This document shows, in pieces, positions 48,064-60,065 of a DNA stretch of 64,000 nt; within the stretch, counting starts at the first letter, position 1; the number at the start of each line of letters is the position of its first letter. Source of the stretch: Gorsachius magnificus (lineage: Eukaryota > Chordata > Aves > Pelecaniformes > Ardeidae); NCBI GenBank assembly GCA_034008185.1, contig CM067083.1:124638337-124702336 (forward strand), read 5' to 3'. The notes under the pieces were generated by a model. That model did no database searches, was not told the origin of the DNA, and saw only the letters and a program-made list of their open reading frames with translations. The position numbers were made by a program, and so were the translations under genes.

Positions 48064-49908
48064 CTTGCCTGCTACAGTTGCATACTTTGGGGGGGAATCA
48101 GATTTGGGTTCTATCCCTTTCCAATTCCCAAGCCCATAAAGGTGAATCCAGACTATGCTTTTTAGACGTTAAAAGAGGTTTAGCCTTCTTTGTAGGCAAA
48201 CTGGAAAAGATAACATCATCTCCCAGTCTGTTACTTCCTATGCTGGGAATAAAGAGAAGAAACTACTGTTTCTCAAATCACATCCATGGGGACTGAAATC
48301 TGCACGGATGAGGTTTGTGAGCTGTTTTCCATCTCTTTTCCTTAGAGAATAAAGTCCTGCTCTTGCAGAGCCAAGAGAGCTTTAAGAGGATGTCTCAGAC
48401 ATTTGCCAGATGGACAGGATCTCAATCCTCATTTTTAGTAAATAGTATTTATTTAACGGAACTCAGCTTCTGGATTTTGATGTAGTTTGCTTGGCCCACC
48501 CTCCAGTTGCTTTTTAATTGGGATTCTTGTTGATGATCTCCATGTAGCCCCCCTCTTACGGGAGAAAATGTGCCTGGTTCATTATTACGGGGTCTCTCTG
48601 AGATGGATTTTGCTTCCTTCTCCAGTTTTGCCTACCCGCTTGGATAGCTTTCCAGAGATGGCACAACCAACTTGAAGATCACATTCCTAGACGGAAACAA
48701 ATAAAAATATTTTCCTTTCATTTGCTCGGTTTAGGAAATGAGTACGTTTTGTATATAGCCAAATCCTCCTAGCTGATCTTTTTTCTTCCTGTGAACAGAT
48801 ATTTATAAGCATATTAATGCTCACTAACACTTGATCAGCTTCAAAATACTTACTTATACGAGAGCACTTTCAAGGCATATTAAGTTTAATTTCTGTCTGC
48901 CGGGATGGTCTTCGGTCTCTGGTTTTGTTCTCCATGTCTTTACCCTTTATATTGCGCGTCCTTAAGGTCTGTGAAATAAAACTTCAGAGGGGAATGACGA
49001 GCACTTGGAGAACAAGACCTGGGTTAGGACCATGAGGGTCTCTCCTAGATGCCGAGAGCTTCACCAGCAGGTTTGTGGAGGACTTTTGGGCTAATTTCTG
49101 TGCACTTTGGGATCTTCTTGGTGAGAGCTAAAGGGAACAGAAAGGCCAACTGCTGCTGCTGAGCCCACACGGCAACGTTGGTTACGTTGCCAAGTGAGAA
49201 GAGCACCCTAAAATATAAAACCACTGGACACAGAGATGTGGAGGGACCGGGTATTTTGTGTTTAAGGGAGTGAGATTTTTAACAGGTAGAACTAGTGAAA
49301 ATGTCAGATGAGGGTGTTGTATTGGGGGGGGAGAGAGGTGGATAACTGAGGGATGGAAAGGGAGCAATATGCAGCGTATTTTTTCGAGCTCCTTGCATCT
49401 TTTTGTATGTCTGAAGCCTGGACTAACTTGCTGACAATGTGCTGAACCCTTCTAGGAGGCCCAAATTAAGCCAATAAATCCTTTTCTTGGCGGTGCTGTC
49501 AATATTCTGCTGCTACCTGTGGGCTCGTACCTTCATCAGCAAAGCTTTGCTCTCAGCGCGGGTGTTGTGCATGGACCCACCCCGAGCGCCTGGCAAAGCG
49601 CTGAACGTCTCCAGGTGCTCGGAAATCAAGTGCCTCCTTGAGAGGCCTCGCTTTGTTTGGGCTTAATAAAAGCATCACGTTTTCAAACGATGCGCTGAAT
49701 CACTGGGGAATTCTCCCTTTCAGCCTGGCTTAACTGAGTGGGAAAAAGCATGCATCCAAGATAATTTTACACAGCTTGCTCTAGGAAGCGGTTTTGAAAT
49801 GGTGTTTGTCAAAGTTTCGCTGTTCCGCAGTCTTCTGCTAAACAAGCTCTTCTGGAGAGAGTTTTCTAAAGCAGGGGAGGAAAAACAGTTCTTTAGGCTT
49901 GTCTTCAG

Positions 49909-50011
49909 AAATGGAAGCAGCCGCGGCACCGTGGCGACACTTTGGAGCATCGCCTCTCCAAGCAAGAGCGAGCTGCGCTGGCACAAGCAGCTACTTGTAC
50001 GAGAACAGGAG
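49909..50011 (+). other. Weak candidate exon, 103 bases, open in all frames
   Basis: Flanked by an acceptor TTCTTTAGGCTTGTCTTCAG and a donor GAG|GTAATT at 50012. All three plus-strand frames are open across it, one beginning with an ATG (MEAAAAPWRHFG). It is distinctly CpG-rich (AGCCGCGGCACCGTGGCGAC) against its AT-rich surroundings. No peptide is recognised. It may be an exon, or a small regulatory element that keeps its CpGs. Confidence 0.25.
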
Positions 50012-51254
50012 GTAATTACCACGGAGCGAGTTCACTTCAGACTTCAAACACCGGGGAGTTAATTTGCTCTAATGTGATTGAAAACACAAAATATTTGTAG
50101 ATGGGCTGCTCCCGAGATGAAGAATTTCAGCAACTATTACCGTGCTGTAAAGCCATTTCTTTTAAAACACGATGTCCCCGTGCAGGTGTAGATTTCCACG
50201 GATAATATTTGGATTGTCTTACCCATTGATAATGCTGACCCTGGCTTTGAGACGCTGAACAAAAACCCACCTGGAGGCCATGCGAGAACACTCATACTGC
50301 ACCTTGTGGTGTGAAAGGTCTGGGTCTTCTTGGTGGTTTGTGTCCTGATACCTGGCCCACCCTAAGAAGCACTTGGGAACCGCTAAAGAAAGGAAAAAAA
50401 AAAAAAGGGAATAAATCCCTTTCACAAATAACCTCGAGCTGCTTCTCTGTTAGTGTTTTCTCTGGCCAGGTATTTTTAGGTTCCTGTATGGTTTTGCTCA
50501 TATTCTTATTTAAGATTGATCTGAAAAAAAAAAAATTCCTTTTTGAAGCGTATTTTACATACATTATTGCTTTGCAATGTCTTTTCTTTGGGAATAAAAT
50601 AGTTCCCTTCAGACTGCATATGCTACTGTTCAGTGGAGTATTCTGAAAAATCACTGTTTATCTATACCTCCTTCTCAAAGTGTACTGAGGCAGAGAAATT
50701 ACATTTTACAGTGTCCAATTTAAAAGAAAGACACTTTGTTTGTAAACTTCATGGAAAGCTGTTTAACATAAGGGAATGGTTCCGTGGTTGAAACCTCCAA
50801 CCCTTCTAGGTCCTGACAATCTGTTGAAGTTTTGCTTGAGCGAGTGATAACATCATGAAAAGAAACCGTTTAGTGACAGGTATCTTCACATAATACCCAC
50901 AGATTCTGTGGCGCACGTCAAAAAGAAGATGATGTCTTTATTGTCATATCCTAGATTTGCAATTTTCCTACTGCTCCTCCAGAAATTAAATCGTCTTTAC
51001 TGTTTCTTGGCGACATGCCCGGCGATGGCAGAGCTAAAATAGGAGATCCAAAGGGAGGATGGGGATGAATGGACCGGCTGATCCAGCAGAAAGTCACGTG
51101 TTCCCAACCGTATCTCCTCCCAGCGTTTGGGTATTGCTCCTCAACGGCAGCTGTGGGGCACATCTGGCTGCCTCCACGCCGTGTGCTCGTTACGGTGCCA
51201 CGTGAAGCCGATGGAAATCCAACGTGAAACAGGAGCTCATCGTTTTTGTTGCAG

Positions 51255-51305
51255 GAGGCAAAGGGCAGCCGGGCTTTGACCGGTGTTGGGGGCAACGTTG
51301 GTCTG
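51255..51305 (+). other. Weak candidate exon, 51 bases
   Basis: The acceptor TCGTTTTTGTTGCAG and donor CTG|GTGAGC at 51306 enclose exactly 17 codons (EAKGSRALTGVGGNVGL). Being a multiple of three it could be a cassette exon, but short matches of this kind are expected by chance in 50 kb. Confidence 0.15.
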
Positions 51306-52799
51306 GTGAGCCAAACCCCCGCTGCCAGCACGCCTGGCGTCCAAGTTCCTGCCAGGTGGGATGGCTTTGAAAATTGCTTTCCTTTCATTTTTAAGAAATT
51401 ATTCTCTTGAAACTGGGGATTAGGATGCCTCTGGCAGTTTGAGGAAGATAAGTAGGACTGCAAATAACAGGGGTGTGTAACTCATTTTCTGTATCTTAAT
51501 TCCATTATAACACACCCATAGTCCCAGTCAGATGGGACCAAGACCTTTTAAATGAATTATTTGTCTGCTCTGCCTTACATTTGCAGAGATTATTTTAATG
51601 CTCAAGAAAGAAAGGAGAAGATGTGGCTATTTGAGGGGCGGTAAAACGGAGGCTGTTAGGATTTGGCTTTTCTGGGCGTGTGATGCAAAGCTGTTGGACG
51701 GAAATAAAATCCATCATATAAATCTGGCTGTCATTTTGTCATATTCTGGCAGTGCAGGTCATGAAAGACAGGACCCATTTCACTGAACTGAATGTCTCTT
51801 TCTGATGGACGAGCTGGCTTTCCAGCAGGGATCTTCTGTCATGTGTTGGCATCCCTCATGAAGTCGTAGTTATCTTTTTGGTATAGCATTTAAAATAAAT
51901 CGCAAAGATGCTTATAAAAGTCTGTTTCTCACAATTTTCAGTTGAAGCAAATGCCGGCGTGGGTAGGTTGTGTATTTGCTCAACCAGCCAGGTGACTGAG
52001 CTGAGTGTAGAGTGTGATGTTCACGTAGGTCTGTAGCTCCTAGACTGGCTGCACGTTGGTTGTTGTAGATGCTCTCCCAGAGCTGGGTTCTACAGGCTCG
52101 AACATTTCATTAAAAATACAAATCAAGAAATTCTTTCCGGATAAGAGTTTTTCCACGTAAGTGATGCTGAGCAGAAATAGCTCTGATTTTGGATTTCATT
52201 CTTTGGACTGAAAACGCCACCACTTCAGCTTAAGTTCCTTCAGTCATGACCAGAATCATTAATATTATCGTTTAAACAGAGTTGCGTAGGTGTTAGTCAT
52301 GGTTATCGATGCGAGAATGGCCCCGACTTCTCTTCAAACATCTGGAAAAATCTGCCTGATCCAATAGCTTTCATCTGGTGGGATGATAAAATACTTTCTT
52401 GTAGCCTTTAATTCACACTAGGTCTTTGCTAGCTGCCAACATTCGCTTGACATTTTATACAAACATATATCTTCTTATCGTACCTATCTCTAATGCGGTT
52501 CCTGTAAACTGTAAAAGTATAAAATGAAGTTTTGGTTAAGAGTTAATACATAATGTATGTGATCAGAAAAACAGTGGCTAATGGTACGAAATACTTCGAG
52601 GCAAGAATGGAAAAAATCTCTTAAATACTTATAAATGGCTTTGGAAAAATAAGTAATTAGTCCCATCTAATCCATGGTAACTTGCATGGAGGTAACCATG
52701 GAAATTTTATATATAAAGCTCATCTCCAGAGAGCTTATTTTAACACCGTCTCTTGCTGCAGTCCAGCGCTTAACAACGCTCTACCAGTACGTGGTAAGA

Positions 52800-52906
52800 C
52801 TTTGAGGCTCTGAGCAACGGGATCTAGTTGAAGGTGTCCCTGCTTATTGGGGGGGGGTTGGACTAGATGATCTTTAAAGCTCCCTTCCAGCCTGAACCAT
52901 TCTATG
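52800..52906 (+). mobile_element. Decayed CR1 3' end, plus orientation
   Basis: GAGCAACGGGATCTAGTTGA, AGGTGTCCCTGCTTATTGGG, TTGGACTAGATGATCTTTAA and CCATTCTATG mark the last ~110 bases of a CR1. It is followed 166 bases later by a CR1 in the opposite orientation. Confidence 0.9.
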
Positions 52907-53072
52907 TTTCCAAAACTTTGGTGCTGTCCCTTCCAATTTTCTGAGTTTGGGGAAAAAAAACCACCAAGAAAACAAGCTCCAAAATGCTCCGCCAGCCCCC
53001 ACTTGGGGTTATGTGATAATCCAGCAATTTTGGCTGCTGATAAATGAAAATCTTGCCCCCAAAATGAAACAT

Positions 53073-53968
53073 AGATCATAGAATCATAGAATGGTTTGGA
53101 TTGGAAGGGACCTTAAAGATCACCTAGTTCCAACCCCTCTGCCACAGGCTGGGGCACCTTCCACTAGATCAGGTTGCTCAAAGACCCATCCAACCTGGGC
53201 TTGAACACTTCCAGTGATGTGTGGGGCATCCACAGCTTCTCTGGGCAACCTGTGCCAGTGCCTCACCATCCTCATAGTGAAGAATTTCTTCCGTGTACCT
53301 AACCTAAATCTCCCCTTCCAGTTTGAAGCCATAACCCCTTGTCCCATCGCTACACTCCCTGATAAAGGGTCCCTCTCCATCTTTCCTGTAGACGCCCTTT
53401 ATGTACTGGTAGGCTGCTGTAAGGTCTCCCCGCAGCCTCCTCTTCTCCAGGCTGAACACCCCCAGCTCTCCCAGCCTCTCTCCATGGCAGAGGGGCTCCA
53501 GCCCTGGGACCATCTCCATGGCCTCCTCTGGCCCCGCTCCAGCAGGTCCCTGTCTGTCCTGGGCTGGGGACCCCCGAGCTGGACGCAGGGCTCCAGGGGG
53601 GGCTGAGCGGAGCAGAGGGGCAGAATCCCCTCCCTTGCCCCGCTGGCCACGCTGCGGGGGATGCAGCCCAGGGCAGGGTTGGCTTTCTGGGTTGCCAGCG
53701 CCTGTTGTCGGCTCCTGGCCAGCTTTTCACCCCCCAGCACCCCCAGGTCCCTCTGGGCAGGGCTGCTCTCCATCCCTTCATCCCTCAACCTGTATTTGTG
53801 CTTGGGATTGCCCTGACCCCCATATGGGACCTTGCACTTGGCCTTGTTGGATTTCATGAGGTTCACAAGGTCCCACTTCTCCAGGCTGTCCAGGTCCCTC
53901 TGGATGGCATCCCCTCCCTCTGGCATGTCAGATGCACCACATAGCTCAGTGGTGTTGGCAAACTTGCC
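53073..53968 (-). mobile_element. Longest CR1 copy, with reverse-transcriptase remnant
   Basis: Minus orientation, about 0.9 kb, starting with ATCATAGAATCATAGAATGG. On the reverse strand the order is that of the CR1 ORF2 C-terminus: KFANTTELCGASDMPEG, then AIQRDLDSLEKWDLVNLMKS, KAKCKVPYGGQ, DLGVLGGEKLARSRQQALAT, LLERGQRRPWRW and RFRLGTRKKFF. The position that should hold the catalytic FADD box reads FANT, and the frame shifts several times, so the copy is dead. The true 5' half is absent. Confidence 0.95.
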
Positions 53969-54926
53969 GTTTGGCAAAGATGTTCTTCGTACCTGTTTGC
54001 ATTTTGGGAATGTGAGCAGCAGCCCATGCTCCTGAGCCGCTCGCCTGCATCGCCCTGGGAGGTGGCTGCAGAAGCAATGCAAGACCCTGGAAGACCTATA
54101 ATGACTTGAATACTTTTGAGGCTCAACTACTGAAAGGTGGGAATGCTGAGATTAGCAGGATGATGCTGAAGGTGTTAAGTCCAGATTGACCTAAACTGTT
54201 TTTTTCACTTAAGCCACTGGTGTTTATATTATTTATATGATTTATTTTTGCTAAAGAAAAACCTATTTCCTCTGGCTGCAGAACCAGCGGCTAACCTTTT
54301 GATTAACCATCTGTTTGGATTCATGTAATTTCCTGTTCCAGATCTATGACCGTTTTTCAAAGTCGCTTGTGCAGGAGACATTGATGTTTTACAAGGTGCA
54401 GTAAGCAAAGCCCGTAGCACTTAACAAAAGGTGCCCACGTCAATAATTCCCATTTTACACCTGCAGAAACCGAAGCGGTAGGAAGCCCAGGTTTCCAAAC
54501 TTTCCTTCTCCCTTCTGCCCTACGCATGTGTTTGCCATCTCGTTGAGTTGTTTTGCTGCTGCAATTAGTGATAACTACCTTGTTGCTCGGGTGAGGATGA
54601 GGGTGTGTTTCCTTCCAGCGCGGCGCACGTGACGGGAAGGGGAACGCATGGTCAGCAAACCCCCTTGTGTGGCTCAGGATGGCGTTGAAATTGAGATGTC
54701 ATGCTATAATGGGTTAGGAGATCGTTTTGGTTAATACATGTAACACAGGAGTGGGTGTTTTTTTGCTGGATTTGCAATGTTCTCTCCCTTCTGGTCGTGT
54801 TTCTATACAGCAAATTGCAGCTGGAGTGCTCTTGTGTTAGAGAATAAACACCGCTGGAGCAATCTGGAGATTGAGTAAAATGGATGCTTTAGTTGAGACC
54901 CGTGTTTTACTGTATCTCTCTTTCTA
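53969..54926. other. Non-coding spacer
   Basis: No gene or repeat recognised between two CR1 elements. All frames are short. Confidence 0.5.
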
Positions 54927-55002
54927 GAATCATTGAATATCTCGAGTTGGAAGGGACCTATAGGGATCATCGAGTCCAACTCCCTGCTCCTCGCAGGTAT
55001 AA
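54927..55002 (-). mobile_element. CR1 3' stub of a different subfamily
   Basis: AGAATCATTGAATATCTCGA, GTTGGAAGGGACCTATAGGG, ATCATCGAGTCCAACTCCCT and GCTCCTCGCAGG match the CR1 type whose 3' end reads GAGTTGGAAGGGACC. It is not the GGTTGGAAAAGACC type seen at 216 and 453. Confidence 0.85.
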
Positions 55003-56420
55003 TTGGAGAAGATCAGAATTTTTGGGTTTGATGGAGGAGTTACTGTGCCAAGTTCAGGACCTGTGGACTACTGGAGAGTATCTACTGTGCTTCTTCCCCA
55101 CCCTGGTGTCTTCTACCCAAATATGCCTTGGTTTTCACGATGGTGATCCCATTGGCTTTGGGACATGGGTCTGCAATTAAAAAGACCCTGGCAGCCAAGG
55201 CTCGGTCGTCCTGCGGTGCAGGTATGGCATCTGCCAGGAGGGTCCTGTGCCGTGGGACGGGGCAGAGGAGCATCTGTCTGGGATGCAGATTGCTCAGCCT
55301 CACTGTACTTGTGTTTTGGGCGCGTTGTACGTGCCCATCTGAAGTGCCTCCAGCCCCCAGGTTCTTGAAGGTGGCTTTACCCGCAAAACGTAGCGTTCTT
55401 TGGTAGGTCAAAGCGATGTGGAGGCTGTGTGTTGTATAGGTTTTGACTGGAAATCGGAGGTGACACTCCTGAATCCTTCGCTTTGCTGCTAGCTTGTTTG
55501 TCAGAAAAGGGCATATCAAATTCTCCCCTCAAATGGAGATGCCGAGGAGTTATTCCAGGAGATCCGATCTTCGCTGGAGTTTCTACAGTGGAGTGCATCC
55601 TTGTACCACCTCCAGCGTAGCTGTTTCTCATTTCCAGCCCCTTTTGGTTAACACCTCAAAGGAATATTGTCTAAGAAATTGCCAAATGCGCTGTGGTTAC
55701 GGAGTTGCTATTGGAAAAGGAGGAGGAAGTTCCCCACTACTGCAAACCAATAAACAGATTGGAGTTGGGAGCATGAAAACAATGTATTTCAGCCAGATAA
55801 TGAAGAGAGATGTTGAATCTCAGCAGCTGTTTAGATAACTGTCCTTTGATTTGTTTACCATCTGCTTTTAATTCCGAAAAGGAAAAGCGGTGGTTTGGGG
55901 AGCTTCATAGAAAAAGCCTTGTTCACATTGCCACTAGCCACAGGTGGAAATTCTCAGCCAAATTCTCTCTTGTTGGAGCTGGTTTCCCTGGAAGGATGAG
56001 AGCAGCAGGGAGCTTGGTCTCTGGATTGGCGGATGGGAGAAACTTGAAAGTTAAGGGGTTGGTTTGCCCGCAAGATGCGAGGTTCCGCAAGAGCAATGTT
56101 TTGCAGAAAACACATCTCAATGGATTGACTTAAAGCCATTCATGAACAGCTTTTTTTATCCTCTCTTTTATAACCTTGCCTTCAACTTGCATGGCTATAC
56201 TTATCTGCTTCTGAAAAGTCTTTTTCCTTCCCTGCCCATGCCCTCTTTTGATGGCACACCAGCAAAGCAGCGTGATGCTATTTTCAGGGTGGCTCTGGAC
56301 CGATGGTAGGACATGATGGATGCAAGAGCGCAGGAGTGGGAGGACATACATTAGCAGTGACGCTTTGCTAGTCTGCATGCACAGCTGGAATCCCTTTTCT
56401 TTAAAATTACTGGAAAACGG
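55003..56420. other. Intron-like non-coding interval
   Basis: No supported gene. The longest frames here (up to 145 codons, minus strand) lack splice sites and recognisable domains. Confidence 0.5.
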
Positions 56421-56435
56421 GCTTAGAGGAGCGTA
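56421..56435 (+). repeat. Left target-site duplication of CR1
   Basis: GCTTAGAGGAGCGTAG-like string directly before the CR1 3' end. The same 15 bases recur at 56751-56765 with one change (GCG to GCA). Confidence 0.8.
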
Positions 56436-56750
56436 GAATCATCATAGGATCATTTAGCTTGGAAAAGCTCCTTAAGCTCCCCCAGCCCAACTGTTCCCCT
56501 ACCCCTGCCATCCCACCCCCAAACCCTGGCCCTCAGCACCGCCTCTGCCCGGCTGTTCAATCCCCCCAGGGCTGGGGACTCGACCCCTTCCCTGGGCAGC
56601 CCCTTCCAGCCTGACAGCCCTTTGGGGAAGGAATTGTTCCCCAGGGCCAACCTCACCCTGCCCTGGCACAACTTGAGGCCGTTTCCCCTGTCGCATCGCC
56701 CCTTCCCTGGGAGCAGAGCCCGACCCCCCCAGCTCCCTCCTCCTGGTCAG
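56436..56750 (-). mobile_element. CR1 retrotransposon 3' fragment, subfamily B, with target duplication
   Basis: Minus orientation: AATCATCATAGGATCATTTA, then CTCCTTAAGCTCCCCCAGCC and the subfamily B body to CTCCCTCCTCCTGGTCAG. The body matches 23041-23340 closely, with a few small deletions. Near-perfect 15-base direct repeats lie exactly at both ends. This defines the insertion precisely and suggests it is young. Confidence 0.95.
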
Positions 56751-56765
56751 GCTTAGAGGAGCATA
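56751..56765 (+). repeat. Right target-site duplication of CR1
   Basis: GCTTAGAGGAGCATAG-like string directly after the CR1 5' truncation point, matching 56421-56435 at 14 of 15 bases. Confidence 0.8.
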
Positions 56766-59700
56766 GCTGGGTGGTAGGAGATTTCATGAGCTGTTTGAGG
56801 CTGCAGTGGAGAAAGGGAAAAGTCAAGGTCAGTTTATAGCATGGAATAGGCTTTATATGAGAAATGATTATTATCAAATCTCATCCGGCAGTGGGTGCTA
56901 GTAGCTGAGAAGGTAAAGCGGTTGTCCTTGTCGTCTCAGTCCCATAGTGCATGCATGGCCATCGTGGTTGGTTGCAGGAGTGGCAGGGGTGGGACGTCCA
57001 CCCTCGGCATCCCCTTGCTCGCCTTCTGCAGTGCTGTCGGCGAAATGATGAAGCTGAAATAGTTCATGAAAGCAGGGGGAAGGAATTCTTCAATTTACAT
57101 TGGGAATCAATTCAGACAAAGCATTCAGATAGCTGAAGTTACAAATACAGATAAGCTTATGGCATCTTGCAATTTTTTTCAATAAGCATAAATACATGAG
57201 AAAGAGCTGTAAAGCTTTTAAGTTCACTACAGCTCTTCTGTATAAACACAGGCCCTCACTCCCGGTAATCCTTTATTCCTAAAGCGCTGGTTAGGCATTC
57301 AGGCAGATAAGCTTGTCATCTTAAAAGCTTTGGTGATATTTTCTGAGCTGCCTTTGAAGGTCCTCATCCATGGTGGGACCGGTGCTTTGGGGCAGCTTGC
57401 GCGTTGGATGCTCTTGTACGTGGGATTTCCTTCCCCCTGCACCCAGCCTTTCCCCTCTCTCCTAGAACAAGGAGCAGCAGAAGCCATTCCCCATCCTTGG
57501 TCCTGACTTTGATGAAACCTTCTAGAAATGTTCTTACCACTTTGAGTAATTTGGGTTTTGATAAAGTCTGGGTATTTTTTTCAAGTACTGTACTAAAATA
57601 ATTAAAAAAGATAAACATGCATTTAAACTGTTCCAACAGCATTGTATTTTAGTGTGCAGGAACATAGCAGCGATGAAAGTTCCGTTTTACATTTTCCCCC
57701 GCTCATTTAGAGTCCTCAAAATTACCTTTTTACTACTGAATTTTCTTCTGGTAGCTATAGCTACAGCTCCATATTCTTACACTATGCATATATGGATGTA
57801 TGCTATTCCATAATATATGGAGTTATAACTCCAGCATAATTGTTTTCTTAGTATTAATATGCTTTGTGTTATTTAATCGTCAGCCAGGGATTATGGTAAA
57901 CACAGTACTTAGGTTTTCACCTCCAGTCTGTTTACCTGCATTGTATAAAAATCTCAACTAGAACGACGTGAGTAATAGGGGCAGGGAGGGAAGAGCAGGT
58001 TTCAAACCTTGAAGTGGCGGTTGTTTCAGAAAGTCGTCTTCATTTCTTTTTTCCCCTTTGTCATCCCAATATATTTAATCATTAAGATGCGATGCTCAAG
58101 GAGCGTCAGAGAAGATTCTAAAATTACTTCGTTGGCTTTACTTTTTAAAGAAACCTATTGAGTCAGCTTCTCAGAAACTTCTAAATTGCTTCTGGATATA
58201 AGGAGCCTTGCCACAGTTCGGATTCAATAAAGGTGATGAGATACAGATCTGAAATCACAGGGCTGAGGAGGGTGATGGTTTTATTGGAGATGGGTTCCCA
58301 CGATGGCGCAGAGTGCTTTGCGTCTTCAGCTTATGCTTACTCCCAAGCTTGACTCAGCAAGACCCAGGCCCTCCTGAAACGAAACTTGAGGTCTCCTGTA
58401 ATTTGAATTCCAAAATCACTGAAATCAAGGGAATTAGGATTTCACAATGTCTAATGCCTCCCCTCCATCATTGTCTTGATGCCAGGACAGTAAAGCATCT
58501 CTAGAGTTAAAAATATAAGCCAAGGATAATTAAGAGTTGGGAGTCTGGACATAGGAACGAATAGCAAAGTTGTCACTGTTGGGCTCTGGTGCACCTCCGC
58601 TGTGTTAATGTATCGACAAAAAATTTTTGAACTGTGTAATTTTATAAGCAATATCCCTTACGTATTTTATTTATGATACCCTTCTCCATTAGATTTTTTT
58701 TATTTTTTATTTTTTTTAAATTACATTTTGTTGTGAACGACAAAAAGGCCAGAACATCTGTCCCAGGCTGCCGGTGCTTGTTGTTAAGCACATTTTAATG
58801 ACGGATAGTAAGAAAGTAAACAGTTTAAAGTGCTGTACCACATACTTGTAATCCAGCACACAGCTGTTCAAGTGATCGCGAAGGGCTGAGGCCACCGCAG
58901 AGTCTGTGCGTCGCTTGGTACGACAGCGTATTTGTGCATCGCTTAAGGTTTACTGGGACAGCAGCCTGTTTCACCGTGGTACCCGTACAAACCCATTTGT
59001 CATCGTTTAATCGTCGTCATTGGCTTGGAGGAGAGAGAAAAAAAAAAAGGCAGGGAAGAATTAAAAGTCAGTCTCCTGTTCCTAAGTTCAAGATTGTTGT
59101 TTGCAGGAGATCTCAGATTAGGGATTTATTTTTAAAGTGTGGTAGGAGCTGGTTTTGTTGGAACAGGGAACCTGTGACAGCTTAAATTCCACTTCCAAAG
59201 ATGCATCTTCGTTCCAGCCCGAGGAATTAGCATTTGCACAGCTCTTCAAACCGGTTACGCTCTTCTGTACGAGCTCATCTCTCCTAGATTACTCAGAGAT
59301 AACTTCAAGTATAGTCCTTGGAAATGTCATGCGATTTCAGCCTTTCCAAGGAGCTGACATCAGGCAAGCAAGTGGTTATCACCCTTTGGCATCGGTCTGA
59401 CAAAATAGTTTGCAAATGACGGTAGACACTTTTTCAGATAACTCGGAGGCTTTGGAAGAAAAGGAACCTGAGCACCGCAGGAGGACTGAGCTGTGTAAAT
59501 AATTATTTATATGTCGTTTGGCTGGAAACCAAATTTGCCTTAATGAGAGAAACCAAATATTCTGAGAATGTGGATGCCGTTCCAGAAATTAGGGTGTTCG
59601 TTGAGTTCATGTTCAGCTGGTGAGGGGGGAATAAAGTTGGATCTAATCTGTATCAGGAAGTTATTAAAAACTAATATGAAGCGTGCCGTTAAGGCTGTAA

Positions 59701-60065
59701 TGACTTGAGAGTTTTTGGACAAAAATCTAATGATTCCTTTGGCTAGGAGCAAGCTATGGATTAATTTGGCAGAATGTAGTGAGTGGGCACTTGGGGCGTG
59801 CTGGGTTGTGTGTGGATAGAAAACCACTTCGGGTTTTGCTTTTGGGATTTTCTTTTCTCCCCTTAAAGCACACTCCTGCTTTCAGGACGCAGAACAGGAG
59901 TCCTGCTTGCATGCACTGCGGCAGGGGTGGCTGGAGCACCCTTGGAAGGTGTCATCTGCTAAGGAGCTTTTAGGTTTATTCTCTTTGCAGGATCCTGCAG
60001 TAGGTTCAGTGTTCCCCAGAGCTGATGATGGTCAAGTCATGATGATGGCTGCCCCTGGAATGCTG
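56766..60065. other. Intron-like non-coding interval
   Basis: About 3.3 kb without recognised genes or repeats. It includes an AT-rich stretch at 57770-57840 with TATGCATATATGG and ATAATATATGG strings, and a T-rich low-complexity run at 58695-58722. Confidence 0.5.

Larger units (their letters stand above)
47259..52799. other. Intron-like non-coding interval
   Basis: No supported gene. It includes the pyrimidine tandem repeat at 47986, weak exon candidates at 49909-50011 and 51255-51305, short A runs and paired GGTAAC half sites at 52672-52701. Confidence 0.5.

Noticed and set aside
53399..54082. 227-codon minus-strand frame
   Set aside because: It is the CR1 reverse-transcriptase remnant of the element at 53073, with the catalytic box altered and the 5' half missing.
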